Below, piece by piece: positions 8,918 through 16,026 of a DNA stretch of 64,000 nt. The first letter of the stretch is position 1. Each line of letters opens with the position of its first letter. The notes below the pieces were generated by a model, which searched no databases, was not told where the DNA came from, and saw only the letters and a list, made by a program, of their open reading frames with translations. The stretch lies in contig NZ_VYQF01000001.1 of assembly GCF_008710285.1 (NCBI RefSeq), forward strand, positions 1,621,501 through 1,685,500, given 5' to 3'. A program made the position numbers and the translations under genes. Source of the stretch: Ginsengibacter hankyongi. GTDB taxonomy: Bacteria > Bacteroidota > Bacteroidia > Chitinophagales > Chitinophagaceae.

Positions 8918-9895
8918 GTGAAACAAAAGCAATTGAAGAGAAGCGTTTATCATAAACCGTTAGTTATAACAATTTTCCTTTTGGGTTCTGTTTTGCTTGC
9001 ACAAAATAATTTTGCCCAGGCTCCTTCCATACAAACTACTGTTGATAAAAATAATATTTTAATCGGGGAACAATTTCATTACAAGGTTTCCACATCCATG
9101 CCTGATAACACTTACAGGCTTTCCTGGTTTAATATGCCGGATACACTTGGGCATTTCCAGGTAGTACGGGAAAATAAAATTGATTCATCTTATTTGAACG
9201 GAAATTTAAATTTCAGCCAGGATATAACCATTACCAGCTTCGATTCCGGGAGGCAGGTAATTCCTCCTTTGGTGTTAAACATGGAAACGCTGCAAGGCGA
9301 TTCTTCGTTTAATCTTCTTACTGATTCAATTCCAATCCAGGTCTCTTTTTCCCCAATGGATAGTGTTCAAACATTTCATGATATAAAGTCAATTATAGAA
9401 GTTAAAAAAGAATGGGCATGGTGGTGGTGGGCTATATTGGTTGTTGCTCTCATTTTACTTTTCTTCTGGATAAGATTTTTAATTAAATTTTTTAAGAAGA
9501 AAAATGCTCCGGATCTTTTTAAATCTAAACTTTCTCCTTACGATGAAGCCATGCAATCTTTAAATGACCTGGAGAAAGAACAATTGTTGCAGCAAAATGA
9601 AGTGAAAGCATATCATACAAGACTTACTGATATTTTTAAACGTTATATTTCAAGAAAAACAAAAACCTACAAGATGCATCTCACTTCAGATGAAATGCTG
9701 ATGGATCTTGATGAATATAATTTAGGAAAAGAAAAACTTACTGCCTTTGCAAATTGCCTTCGCATGAGCAGCGCGGTAAAGTTTGCAAAATATATTCCGG
9801 CAAATTATGAAAGCGAAAAATGCCTGCAGGAAATAAAAGACACGATAACAGAAATTAATAACAAACTCAATACAAAAACTGAAAGTGCTGTTTGA
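8918..9895 (+). CDS. BatD-like exported membrane protein
   Basis: This 325-residue protein starts with GTG one base after the DUF58 stop. It has a signal peptide (about 14-34, ending FAQA), a periplasmic beta-rich domain beginning VDKNNILIGEQFHYKV that resembles the start of BatD proteins, one tryptophan-rich membrane helix (about 167-190), and a cytosolic helical tail of about 130 residues resembling that of DUF4381 proteins. The stop overlaps the BatA start by 11 bases, so the genes are translationally close. It fits the usual unnamed gene between DUF58 and BatA in Bacteroidota; its own function is not known. Confidence 0.75.
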   Translation: MKQKQLKRSVYHKPLVITIFLLGSVLLAQNNFAQAPSIQTTVDKNNILIGEQFHYKVSTSMPDNTYRLSWFNMPDTLGHFQVVRENKIDSSYLNGNLNFSQDITITSFDSGRQVIPPLVLNMETLQGDSSFNLLTDSIPIQVSFSPMDSVQTFHDIKSIIEVKKEWAWWWWAILVVALILLFFWIRFLIKFFKKKNAPDLFKSKLSPYDEAMQSLNDLEKEQLLQQNEVKAYHTRLTDIFKRYISRKTKTYKMHLTSDEMLMDLDEYNLGKEKLTAFANCLRMSSAVKFAKYIPANYESEKCLQEIKDTITEINNKLNTKTESAV

Positions 9896-10889
9896 TTATT
9901 TCAATAATACAACATTTGGGCAACCGCTATTCCTGGTTTTGTTTGCCATTATTCCGGTTCTTATTTATTGGAAAATTGTAAAAGGAAAACGGCAAACGGC
10001 TGCTATTGGAATTTCTACAACAAAGGGATTATCGAAAACGCGTTCCTGGAAAAATACTTTTCAAAATGTTCCTTTCATTTTTAGGTTGCTTGCAATAAGT
10101 TGTATAATAATTGCGCTGGCGAGGCCGCAGGTAAAGTTTGATGAAGAACAATCCGAAGGAGAAGGAGTAGATATAATTTTATGCATTGATGTAAGCGGCA
10201 GTATGACAGCACAGGATTTTACCCCTAACCGAATGGAGGCTGCAAAAAAAGTTGCCGAAAATTTTGTAAATGACAGGCCTAACGACAGGATTGGTATTGT
10301 AATTTTTTCAGGCGAAAGTTTCACACAATGCCCTCTTACAACAGATCATCATGTGTTGATTAGCCAGATTGAACAAATAAGAAACGGGTTGCTTGAAGAT
10401 GGAACTGCTATTGGCTCCGGGCTTGCAACGAGCGTAGACAGGCTTAGAAGCAGTAAAGCTAAAAGTAAAGTTGTTATATTATTAACCGATGGAGTTAACA
10501 ACGGCGGATTAATCGACCCCGCAACGGCTAAAGAAATTGCGAAAACATTTAAGATAAAAGTATATACCATTGGCGTAGGAACAGATGGCTATGCGCCCAC
10601 CCCGGTAAGTACTCCAATGGGTATTGTAATGCAAAATGAAAAAGTGGCTATAGACGAAAAGCTATTAAAAAATATTGCGGACCAAACAGGAGGTAAATAT
10701 TTCAGAGCCACCGATAATAAAAGCCTCCAGGATATTTATACATCAATAGATCATCTTGAAAAATCGAAGGTGGAAATAACAACCTTTCATCGTTTTACCG
10801 AAAAATTTTACCCATTTGTTTTTGCTGCTATGGCGCTTCTTTTACTCGAATTCATTTTAAGATTTACCATCTTTAGAAAATTTCCATAA
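9885..10889 (+). CDS. BatA-like vWA domain membrane protein
   Basis: A 334-residue protein with an N-terminal hydrophobic helix (about 12-30), a second near 62-80, a vWA domain with the metal-ion site DVSGSM near residue 102 and ILLTDGVNNGG near 202, and a C-terminal helix (about 307-325). This is the BatA arrangement: a vWA domain held at the inner membrane and served by MoxR. The start is GTG at 9885, inside the preceding gene. The operon seems to end here: the next gene is rsgA, with no BatB, BatC or canonical BatD downstream. Confidence 0.9.
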   Translation: MLFDYFNNTTFGQPLFLVLFAIIPVLIYWKIVKGKRQTAAIGISTTKGLSKTRSWKNTFQNVPFIFRLLAISCIIIALARPQVKFDEEQSEGEGVDIILCIDVSGSMTAQDFTPNRMEAAKKVAENFVNDRPNDRIGIVIFSGESFTQCPLTTDHHVLISQIEQIRNGLLEDGTAIGSGLATSVDRLRSSKAKSKVVILLTDGVNNGGLIDPATAKEIAKTFKIKVYTIGVGTDGYAPTPVSTPMGIVMQNEKVAIDEKLLKNIADQTGGKYFRATDNKSLQDIYTSIDHLEKSKVEITTFHRFTEKFYPFVFAAMALLLLEFILRFTIFRKFP

Positions 10890-10904
10890 TTGAAATATCG
10901 CGAA

Positions 10905-10980
10905 TCATCGCCACGAATTACGCGAATTACACGAATTTTACTAACTAACTTATCAACCAATTTACTTATTAACTTATCAC
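10905..10980. repeat. short AT-rich intergenic repeats
   Basis: The gap before rsgA holds three near-copies of a unit like CACGAATTA (CGCCACGAATTACG, CGAATTACACG, ACACGAATT) followed by repeats around AACTTATC. Similar 'cacgaattacgcgaatt' strings recur between genes in many Bacteroidota genomes as far as I recall. They code for nothing visible. Confidence 0.5.
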
Positions 10981-10981
10981 C

Positions 10982-11908
10982 ATGAACGCACTTGTGTATA
11001 AATCAACAGGAAGCTGGTATGTAGTGAAAAATGAGAATGGTGAATTTTTTAATGCACGCATAAAAGGCAAGCTTAAAATTGATAATATAACGTCAACAAA
11101 TCCTGTTGCGGTAGGCGATATCGTTGATGTGGATCAAGAGGATACTGAAGATGGCGATATGGTAATTACCAATATTCATGATAGAAAAAATTATATCACC
11201 AGGCAATCGCCGCATAACAAACACCAGCATCATATTATCGCATCCAACCTGGATCAGAGCCTTTTGTTTGCAACATTGAAAGATCCTAAAACTTCGCAAG
11301 GATTTATTGACAGGTTTTTGGTTGCTTCAGAAGCTTATCATGTTCCTGCAATTATTGTTTTTAATAAAAGTGACTTATATAAAAAAAAGGAGCTTGACAA
11401 ATTTGAAGAACTCAAATTTATTTATGAAAGAAACGGATATAAAGTTTTATCAATGAGCCTTGCCCAACATACAGGCATAGACGAAGTGAAGGATCTTTTA
11501 AAAAATAAGACGACTTTATTGAGCGGGCACTCAGGAGTTGGTAAATCATCTTTTATAAATATTGTGTTTCCCGAGCTTTTATTAAAAACACAAAATGTGA
11601 GTGACTGGAGCGGTAAAGGTCTTCACACAACCACCTTTGCAGAAATGTTCGATTTGCCGATTAGCGGAAAAATTATTGATACACCTGGCCTGCGGGAATT
11701 TGCTTTAATGGATATTGAAAAAAATGAATTGTCGCATTATTTTCCTGAGATGAGAGCTTTGGTAAATGAATGCCGGTTTAATAATTGTATGCATATTGAC
11801 GAACCGGGATGCGCTGTGAAACAAGCTGTAGAAGAGGGGAAAATTTCCGCCGACCGTTATGTCAGCTATGTGAATATCCTGGGTACTATAGACACGAAGA
11901 AATGGTAG
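10982..11908 (+). CDS. rsgA: ribosome small-subunit-dependent GTPase A
   Basis: RsgA checks late 30S ribosome assembly near the decoding centre. The 308-residue protein has an N-terminal OB fold (about 1-70), then a circularly permuted GTPase domain in which the G4 motif NKSD (near 127) comes before the G1 loop GHSGVGKSS (near 181) and G3 DTPG (near 233). A C-terminal zinc knuckle with CRFNNCMHIDEPGC lies around 264-277. All hallmark motifs are intact and the length is normal. Confidence 0.97.
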   Translation: MNALVYKSTGSWYVVKNENGEFFNARIKGKLKIDNITSTNPVAVGDIVDVDQEDTEDGDMVITNIHDRKNYITRQSPHNKHQHHIIASNLDQSLLFATLKDPKTSQGFIDRFLVASEAYHVPAIIVFNKSDLYKKKELDKFEELKFIYERNGYKVLSMSLAQHTGIDEVKDLLKNKTTLLSGHSGVGKSSFINIVFPELLLKTQNVSDWSGKGLHTTTFAEMFDLPISGKIIDTPGLREFALMDIEKNELSHYFPEMRALVNECRFNNCMHIDEPGCAVKQAVEEGKISADRYVSYVNILGTIDTKKW

Positions 11909-11957
11909 TGATAAAAAGTTAATTAGTTAAAAAGTTATTAGTCCTGCCCATTGAAAT

Positions 11958-12260
11958 TTAATAAGCATTCTTTTCTAAAAATCTTGCAACTTCAATTACA
12001 GCTTTGTTTTCTTTAGCAATACCTTTTGTATTGTGTGGCAAAATAGAAACACCATTAAAAATACTGTAATGTAAAGTGAGAAAATGTTTTTTATACTTGA
12101 AGTCCCAATCTAAAGTATCTGCATCATCCACCTGGTTTATAAATTTTACTTTCAATCCATCGGCTAAAATATCTGCAATTGAATAGAATTTTGAAACGCC
12201 GCAATTATCGTCTATGACTGCTTCTGTTCCACCGAAATTTGTTTTTAAATGATAACACAT
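11958..12260 (-). CDS. conserved-looking hypothetical protein
   Basis: The 100-residue product begins MCYHLKTNFGG, has alternating hydrophobic and charged segments such as FYSIADILADGLKVKFINQ, and ends in a predicted helix (KENKAVIEVARFLEKNAY). There is no signal peptide or membrane helix. I do not recognise the family. Codon usage and amino-acid balance look like a real gene, and it sits in tandem with the small lipoprotein gene upstream on the same strand. Confidence 0.6.
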   Translation of the reverse strand: MCYHLKTNFGGTEAVIDDNCGVSKFYSIADILADGLKVKFINQVDDADTLDWDFKYKKHFLTLHYSIFNGVSILPHNTKGIAKENKAVIEVARFLEKNAY

Positions 12261-12303
12261 ACAATTTGTTTTGGTGTTTTAATAGAGTATAAAATATTCC
12301 TTT

Positions 12304-12483
12304 TTATGATTTAAATTTTTTTGCTTTCCTGGCGGCTTTAATGGCTGCTTTGTCTCCTGATAAAATTCTTTCTGCACCAATATTTTTGCCATTGGTTGGA
12401 CACCCGTATTTTTCATTCTTTTTAAAAATGAAACATCCCGGAAGCATCCAGGCACAAAACGCCACGACCAAAATTTTTTTCAT
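12304..12483 (-). CDS. small lipoprotein, 59 residues
   Basis: The minus strand encodes a short complete frame. MKKILVVAFCAWMLPGC gives a lysine-rich start, a hydrophobic core and a lipobox with cysteine at residue 17. The mature part is only 43 residues, with a CPTNGKNIGAERILSGD segment and a basic, alanine-rich tail. It should be lipidated and membrane-anchored. Function is unknown. A CAAATTTG element resembling the Bacteroidota -7 box lies about 12 bases upstream. An overlapping plus-strand frame lacks any such features. Confidence 0.7.
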   Translation of the reverse strand: MKKILVVAFCAWMLPGCFIFKKNEKYGCPTNGKNIGAERILSGDKAAIKAARKAKKFKS

Positions 12484-12573
12484 TTTATTAGATGCAAATT
12501 TGTTACCTACGTTAAAAAAGCATTGTTAAGATTTCAATAAATTCAAAATATAAATCTTAATTCAATCTCAACC

Positions 12574-13086
12574 TTATTTAAACCATTCTGAATACATCAC
12601 ATAATTATCAGCAATCCGGTTTATTTCACCGCTTATTAACTGCTCGGGAATATTTTTTATCTTCTTAGCGGGAACACCTGCATAAATGGAACCTGGCTCA
12701 ACTTCAGTATTTTCAAGTACCACAGCCCCGGCAGCAATAATGCTGTTACTGCCTATTTTGGCATGATCCATCACAATGGCGCCCATGCCTACCAGTACAT
12801 TATCATGTATAACGCATCCATGTACGATTGCATTGTGTCCGATGCTCACATTATTTCCAATTGACGTAGCTGCTTTTAAATAAGTGCAGTGTATAATGGC
12901 CCCGTCCTGAACATTTACCTTGTTGCCCATGCGGATGCTGTTTACATCTCCTCTCAAGACAGCATTAAACCAAACGCTGCAATCATCACCCATTACAACA
13001 TCTCCGGCAATAGTGGCATTGGGCGCTATGTAGCAATTATTTCCAAATGTTGGATTAATACCTTTTACTTCAATAATTAACGACAT
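12574..13086 (-). CDS. gamma-carbonic anhydrase-like hexapeptide protein
   Basis: The 170-residue protein is built from left-handed beta-helix hexapeptide repeats (for example VVMGDDCSVWFNAVLRGD, SIGNNVSIGHNAIVHGCVI). Histidines in IIHCTYL and GHNAIVHGC fit the zinc ligands of gamma-class carbonic anhydrases such as YrdA and PaaY. It would form a cytosolic trimer; activity cannot be judged from sequence. The length is typical and the C-terminal helix is present. Confidence 0.9.
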   Translation of the reverse strand: MSLIIEVKGINPTFGNNCYIAPNATIAGDVVMGDDCSVWFNAVLRGDVNSIRMGNKVNVQDGAIIHCTYLKAATSIGNNVSIGHNAIVHGCVIHDNVLVGMGAIVMDHAKIGSNSIIAAGAVVLENTEVEPGSIYAGVPAKKIKNIPEQLISGEINRIADNYVMYSEWFK

Positions 13087-13426
13087 AATATTATTTTTTG
13101 TTTACGAGCTATAGCACTTTGGGCATCCCAATGAAGTTTACCCTGAGCTTGCCGAACGGTCACTCCCTTGTACTGTTGGTTCATTGAGCATCTTTAAAGA
13201 CCATTATTTATAAATAAAGCCTACAGCAAAGAAAAGCTTTCGCAAAGAAACGAAAAGGAAATCCCTGCACTTTTGCTTTTATTTTGCATTCTTTGCAACG
13301 TGTTTTTTTTAACCTGGCAAATTCTTCCAATAATTTAATTATAATAGTGTCCTAAATTCGTAAAAAAATACGAACGGGAAAATGTTTTAACATCGTACAT
13401 CACACATCGAACCTCGTACATTCATT
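13087..13426. other. intergenic region with repeat-like strings
   Basis: No gene is visible in this 340-base gap. It contains the string CCTGAGCTTGCCGAACGG near 13141-13160, a version of a motif seen dispersed in many bacterial genomes, a stretch rich in AAAGAAA-type units (13230-13260), and CATCGTACATCACACATCG with a second CTCGTACATT just before the aminotransferase start. No hairpin or -7 box was convincing. Confidence 0.5.
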
Positions 13427-14608
13427 ATGACTAACCGCCAGATATTTTTAAATCATATTGGACAAACTTCTCCAACGCCTTTAGCGCTTGAAATTATAAA
13501 AGCTGAAGGTTGCAAATTGTACGATGTTGACGGTAAAGAATATATTGATCTTATAGGTGGAATAAGTGTTTGTAATGTTGGGCATGGTAATAAAAAAGTC
13601 ATCGGAGCCATCAACAAACAAATAAATGATTACCTCCATGTAATGGTAAATGGTGAGTTGGTTTTATCTCCTCAAACCAACTATGCGAAATTGCTCACTA
13701 ATAATTTGCCCGCTTCACTTAACGCGGTGTTCTTTACAACTTCAGGAACAGAGGCAACAGAAGGCGCCATGAAGCTTGCAAAAAGATATACCGGGCGTAC
13801 ACAAATTGCTGCATTCAACAATAGTTATCATGGAAGCACGCAAGGCTCGTTAAGTATCCTAGGAAGTGAATATTGGCGCAATGCATTCCGGCCTTTATTG
13901 CCTGATATCTTACATCTTACTTTCAATTCTTACGAAAGCATTGAACAAATAACTACACTAACGGCATGCGTAATCGCAGAAACCATACAAGCAGAAGCTG
14001 GCGTAATAGTTCCTGGTAAAAAATGGATACAGGCACTTAGAAAAAAATGCGATGAAACGGGAACCCTTCTAATTCTTGATGAAATACAATGCGGCTTTGG
14101 CCGTAATGGAAGCTTATGGGCTTTTGAACAATTTGGAATTATCCCCGACGTATTGCTACTGGGAAAAGCTTTGGGCGGCGGAATGCCTTTAGGTGCTTTT
14201 ATTGCTGATAAAAAAATTATGGATTGTCTTACAAATAATCCGGTGCTTGGACACATTAATACTTTTGGTGGTCATCCTGTTTGTTGTGCGGCTGGCTTTG
14301 CAGCATTCAAGTTTTTATTGGAGAATAAAATTGTAGCAACCGTATTTGAAAAAGAAGAATTGTTTCGTACAAGCTTGCAATCAAAAAAGATAAACAGTAT
14401 AAAAAGTGCGGGCTTAATGATGGCCCTTGAGTTTAAAAATTTTGAAGAAAATAAGGGGGTCATAGATGCATTAATTGATAATGGCGTTTTCACCGATTGG
14501 TTTTTATTTGCCCCTGAATGCTTAAGAATTGTGCCACCCCTCACAATTTCTAATGAAGAAATTTTGCATGCATGTGAAATTATAAATGACGTGTTAAGCA
14601 AATTCTGA
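13427..14608 (+). CDS. class III PLP aminotransferase (acetylornithine/ornithine type)
   Basis: A 393-residue class III aminotransferase. Diagnostic segments are TTSGTEATEGAMKLAKRYTGR, the PLP-pocket LILDEIQCGFGR near residue 219, and the catalytic lysine in LLLGKALGGGMPLGAF near 249. These enzymes move the terminal amino group of ornithine, acetylornithine or similar substrates onto 2-oxoglutarate. The neighbours do not fix the substrate, since no arginine genes adjoin it, so a specific symbol is withheld. The start ATG directly follows the repeat-like CGTACATTC. Confidence 0.88.
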   Translation: MTNRQIFLNHIGQTSPTPLALEIIKAEGCKLYDVDGKEYIDLIGGISVCNVGHGNKKVIGAINKQINDYLHVMVNGELVLSPQTNYAKLLTNNLPASLNAVFFTTSGTEATEGAMKLAKRYTGRTQIAAFNNSYHGSTQGSLSILGSEYWRNAFRPLLPDILHLTFNSYESIEQITTLTACVIAETIQAEAGVIVPGKKWIQALRKKCDETGTLLILDEIQCGFGRNGSLWAFEQFGIIPDVLLLGKALGGGMPLGAFIADKKIMDCLTNNPVLGHINTFGGHPVCCAAGFAAFKFLLENKIVATVFEKEELFRTSLQSKKINSIKSAGLMMALEFKNFEENKGVIDALIDNGVFTDWFLFAPECLRIVPPLTISNEEILHACEIINDVLSKF

Positions 14609-14638
14609 TCTTCTCATTATGTCCATAATTTAATTTGA

Positions 14639-14827
14639 GCTGGCTATAGTCTTTCTCCATTTACAGTATTGTATGATGCAAATGGGAAGCCAACACGTTC
14701 ATCGGGATATCTTAATGGCAAGATGCTTGAATTACCGCCTGGTGTTTTTGATTTTGCAAAAAAATGGGGAACACCACGTAACCTGCCAACCACAAAACGA
14801 TGTGAGAATAGCGATGGTTATAGTTAA
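14639..14827 (+). pseudogene. possible C-terminal gene remnant
   Basis: This frame has protein-like composition (for example VLYDANGKPTRSSGYLNGK, then LELPPGVFDFAKKWG) but follows directly after a stop codon and has no ATG before the protein-like part; only a TTG at 14669 could start it. It may be the tail of a lost gene or a 52-residue protein started at TTG. It overlaps the next small frame. I do not recognise the family. Confidence 0.3.
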
Positions 14828-14996
14828 AGTACATTCTTCTCCTGTTAATTTTGTTGCTGCAGGAAGATCGTTACAGGAGGTTGAAATAAGAGAACATAAC
14901 CTGGTAACTATGATTGTAATTGGATGGATACTATGTGTTGGATTAATATTACTTTACGGTGTTGTAGAATATTATAAACACAGAATAAATAATTAA
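14814..14996 (+). CDS. possible small membrane protein
   Basis: A frame from ATG 14814 gives about 60 residues with one clear membrane helix (TMIVIGWILCVGLILLYGVV) and a basic tail. It stops two bases before the diacylglycerol-kinase-like start, which suggests coupling. The same frame can be extended upstream to ATG 14673, but that part reads like a shadow of the remnant in the other frame. Support is weak: composition and position only. Confidence 0.35.
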   Translation: MVIVKVHSSPVNFVAAGRSLQEVEIREHNLVTMIVIGWILCVGLILLYGVVEYYKHRINN

Positions 14997-14998
14997 TT

Positions 14999-15367
14999 AT
15001 GCGATTTATAAAATCTCTAAGCTATGCATGGCAGGGAATAAAATATTGTTTCAGGGTGGAGAGAAATTTCCGGATTCAAGTAATGATTGTATTAATCGCT
15101 TGTGTATTTGCAATTGTTTTAAAAATAGGAACTAATGAATGGATTGCTATTCTATTTTGTTGGGCACTGGTTCTCGGCCTTGAAATGATTAATACAGCAA
15201 TTGAGAAACTTTCAAATGTTGTAAGCACTTCAATTCATCCAGATATAAAGGTGATTAAAGATGTGGCTGCAGGAGCGGTTTTTCTTGTATCAATAATAAG
15301 TTTGGCAATTGCGTGTATCATCTTTTTGCCAAAAATTTATCCTTTCATAAAAAATATTTTTGAATGA
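14999..15367 (+). CDS. diacylglycerol/undecaprenol kinase family protein
   Basis: The 122-residue membrane protein has an N-terminal amphipathic segment (FIKSLSYAWQGIKYCFRVERNFRIQ) and three membrane helices. The DgkA signature shows as ALVLGLEMINTAIEKL near residue 59 and DIKVIKDVAAGAVFL near 81. Gram-positive homologues phosphorylate undecaprenol, proteobacterial ones diacylglycerol; which applies here is open. Its last codons overlap the DUF1361 start by four bases (ATGA). Confidence 0.92.
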   Translation: MRFIKSLSYAWQGIKYCFRVERNFRIQVMIVLIACVFAIVLKIGTNEWIAILFCWALVLGLEMINTAIEKLSNVVSTSIHPDIKVIKDVAAGAVFLVSIISLAIACIIFLPKIYPFIKNIFE

Positions 15368-16005
15368 AGATTACGATATTCCGTCTTCTGTTACTGTCTG
15401 TAGGATTTACTATTTTGCTGCTACTATTTAGAATTCTTTATTCTGGTAGTTTGATGTATTTATTTTTTGTCTGGAACCTTTTTCTTGCGGTAATTCCATG
15501 TATGTTAAGCTCGTCTTTAATTCAATCCCGAAAGAAAAAATTACACTGGATAATTTTTATAGCATGGATTTTATTTTTCCCAAACGCCTTATACATTATT
15601 ACTGACCTGGTACATTTACGAGAGAGAAATAACATTCCTCTTTGGTTTGATGTAATATTAATTTTTTCTGCAGCAATTAATGGGTTAATCATGGCATTTA
15701 TATCTCTTTACCAGGTTGAATTATTTTTACAATTAAAATTTAATAACAAAAAAACAAATCTGATCCTGTACAGTTGTTTACTCATAAGTTTTTTCGGAAT
15801 TTATATTGGAAGATTCTTAAGATGGAACAGCTGGGATATTTTTTTCAGTCCTTTTAAATTTCTTTTTGAAATAATACAGCCGTTCATAAATCCATTACAG
15901 CATCCAAGGACATGGGGCGTGACAATAATTTTCTTTCTTTTCTTCGGAATATTTTATTTCATTATAAAAAAATTGCCCGGCTTAATAATTAAACCGGGCA
16001 ATTAG
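15364..16005 (+). CDS. DUF1361 multi-pass membrane protein
   Basis: A 213-residue, very hydrophobic protein with about seven membrane helices. The segment WILFFPNALYIITDLVHL near residue 74 and FLRWNSWDIF near 157 fit the DUF1361 family of unknown function. It is translationally coupled to the diacylglycerol-kinase-like gene through an ATGA overlap. Its last ten codons also form the hairpin of a terminator serving the convergent gene. Confidence 0.85.
   Translation: MKITIFRLLLLSVGFTILLLLFRILYSGSLMYLFFVWNLFLAVIPCMLSSSLIQSRKKKLHWIIFIAWILFFPNALYIITDLVHLRERNNIPLWFDVILIFSAAINGLIMAFISLYQVELFLQLKFNNKKTNLILYSCLLISFFGIYIGRFLRWNSWDIFFSPFKFLFEIIQPFINPLQHPRTWGVTIIFFLFFGIFYFIIKKLPGLIIKPGN
15961..16003 (-). 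terminator. Rho-independent terminator for the TolB-like gene
   Basis: A perfect 10-bp stem, AATTGCCCGG (15971-15980) with CCGGGCAATT (15994-16003), is followed on the minus strand by TTTTTATAAT. It lies inside the coding end of the DUF1361 gene. Confidence 0.75.
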
Positions 16006-16026
16006 CTATTAAAAAAAATTCGATAA

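Noticed and set aside
12341-12529. Plus-strand frame of 62 codons
   Set aside because: It lies over the minus-strand lipoprotein, which has a signal peptide and lipobox; the plus frame has no such support.
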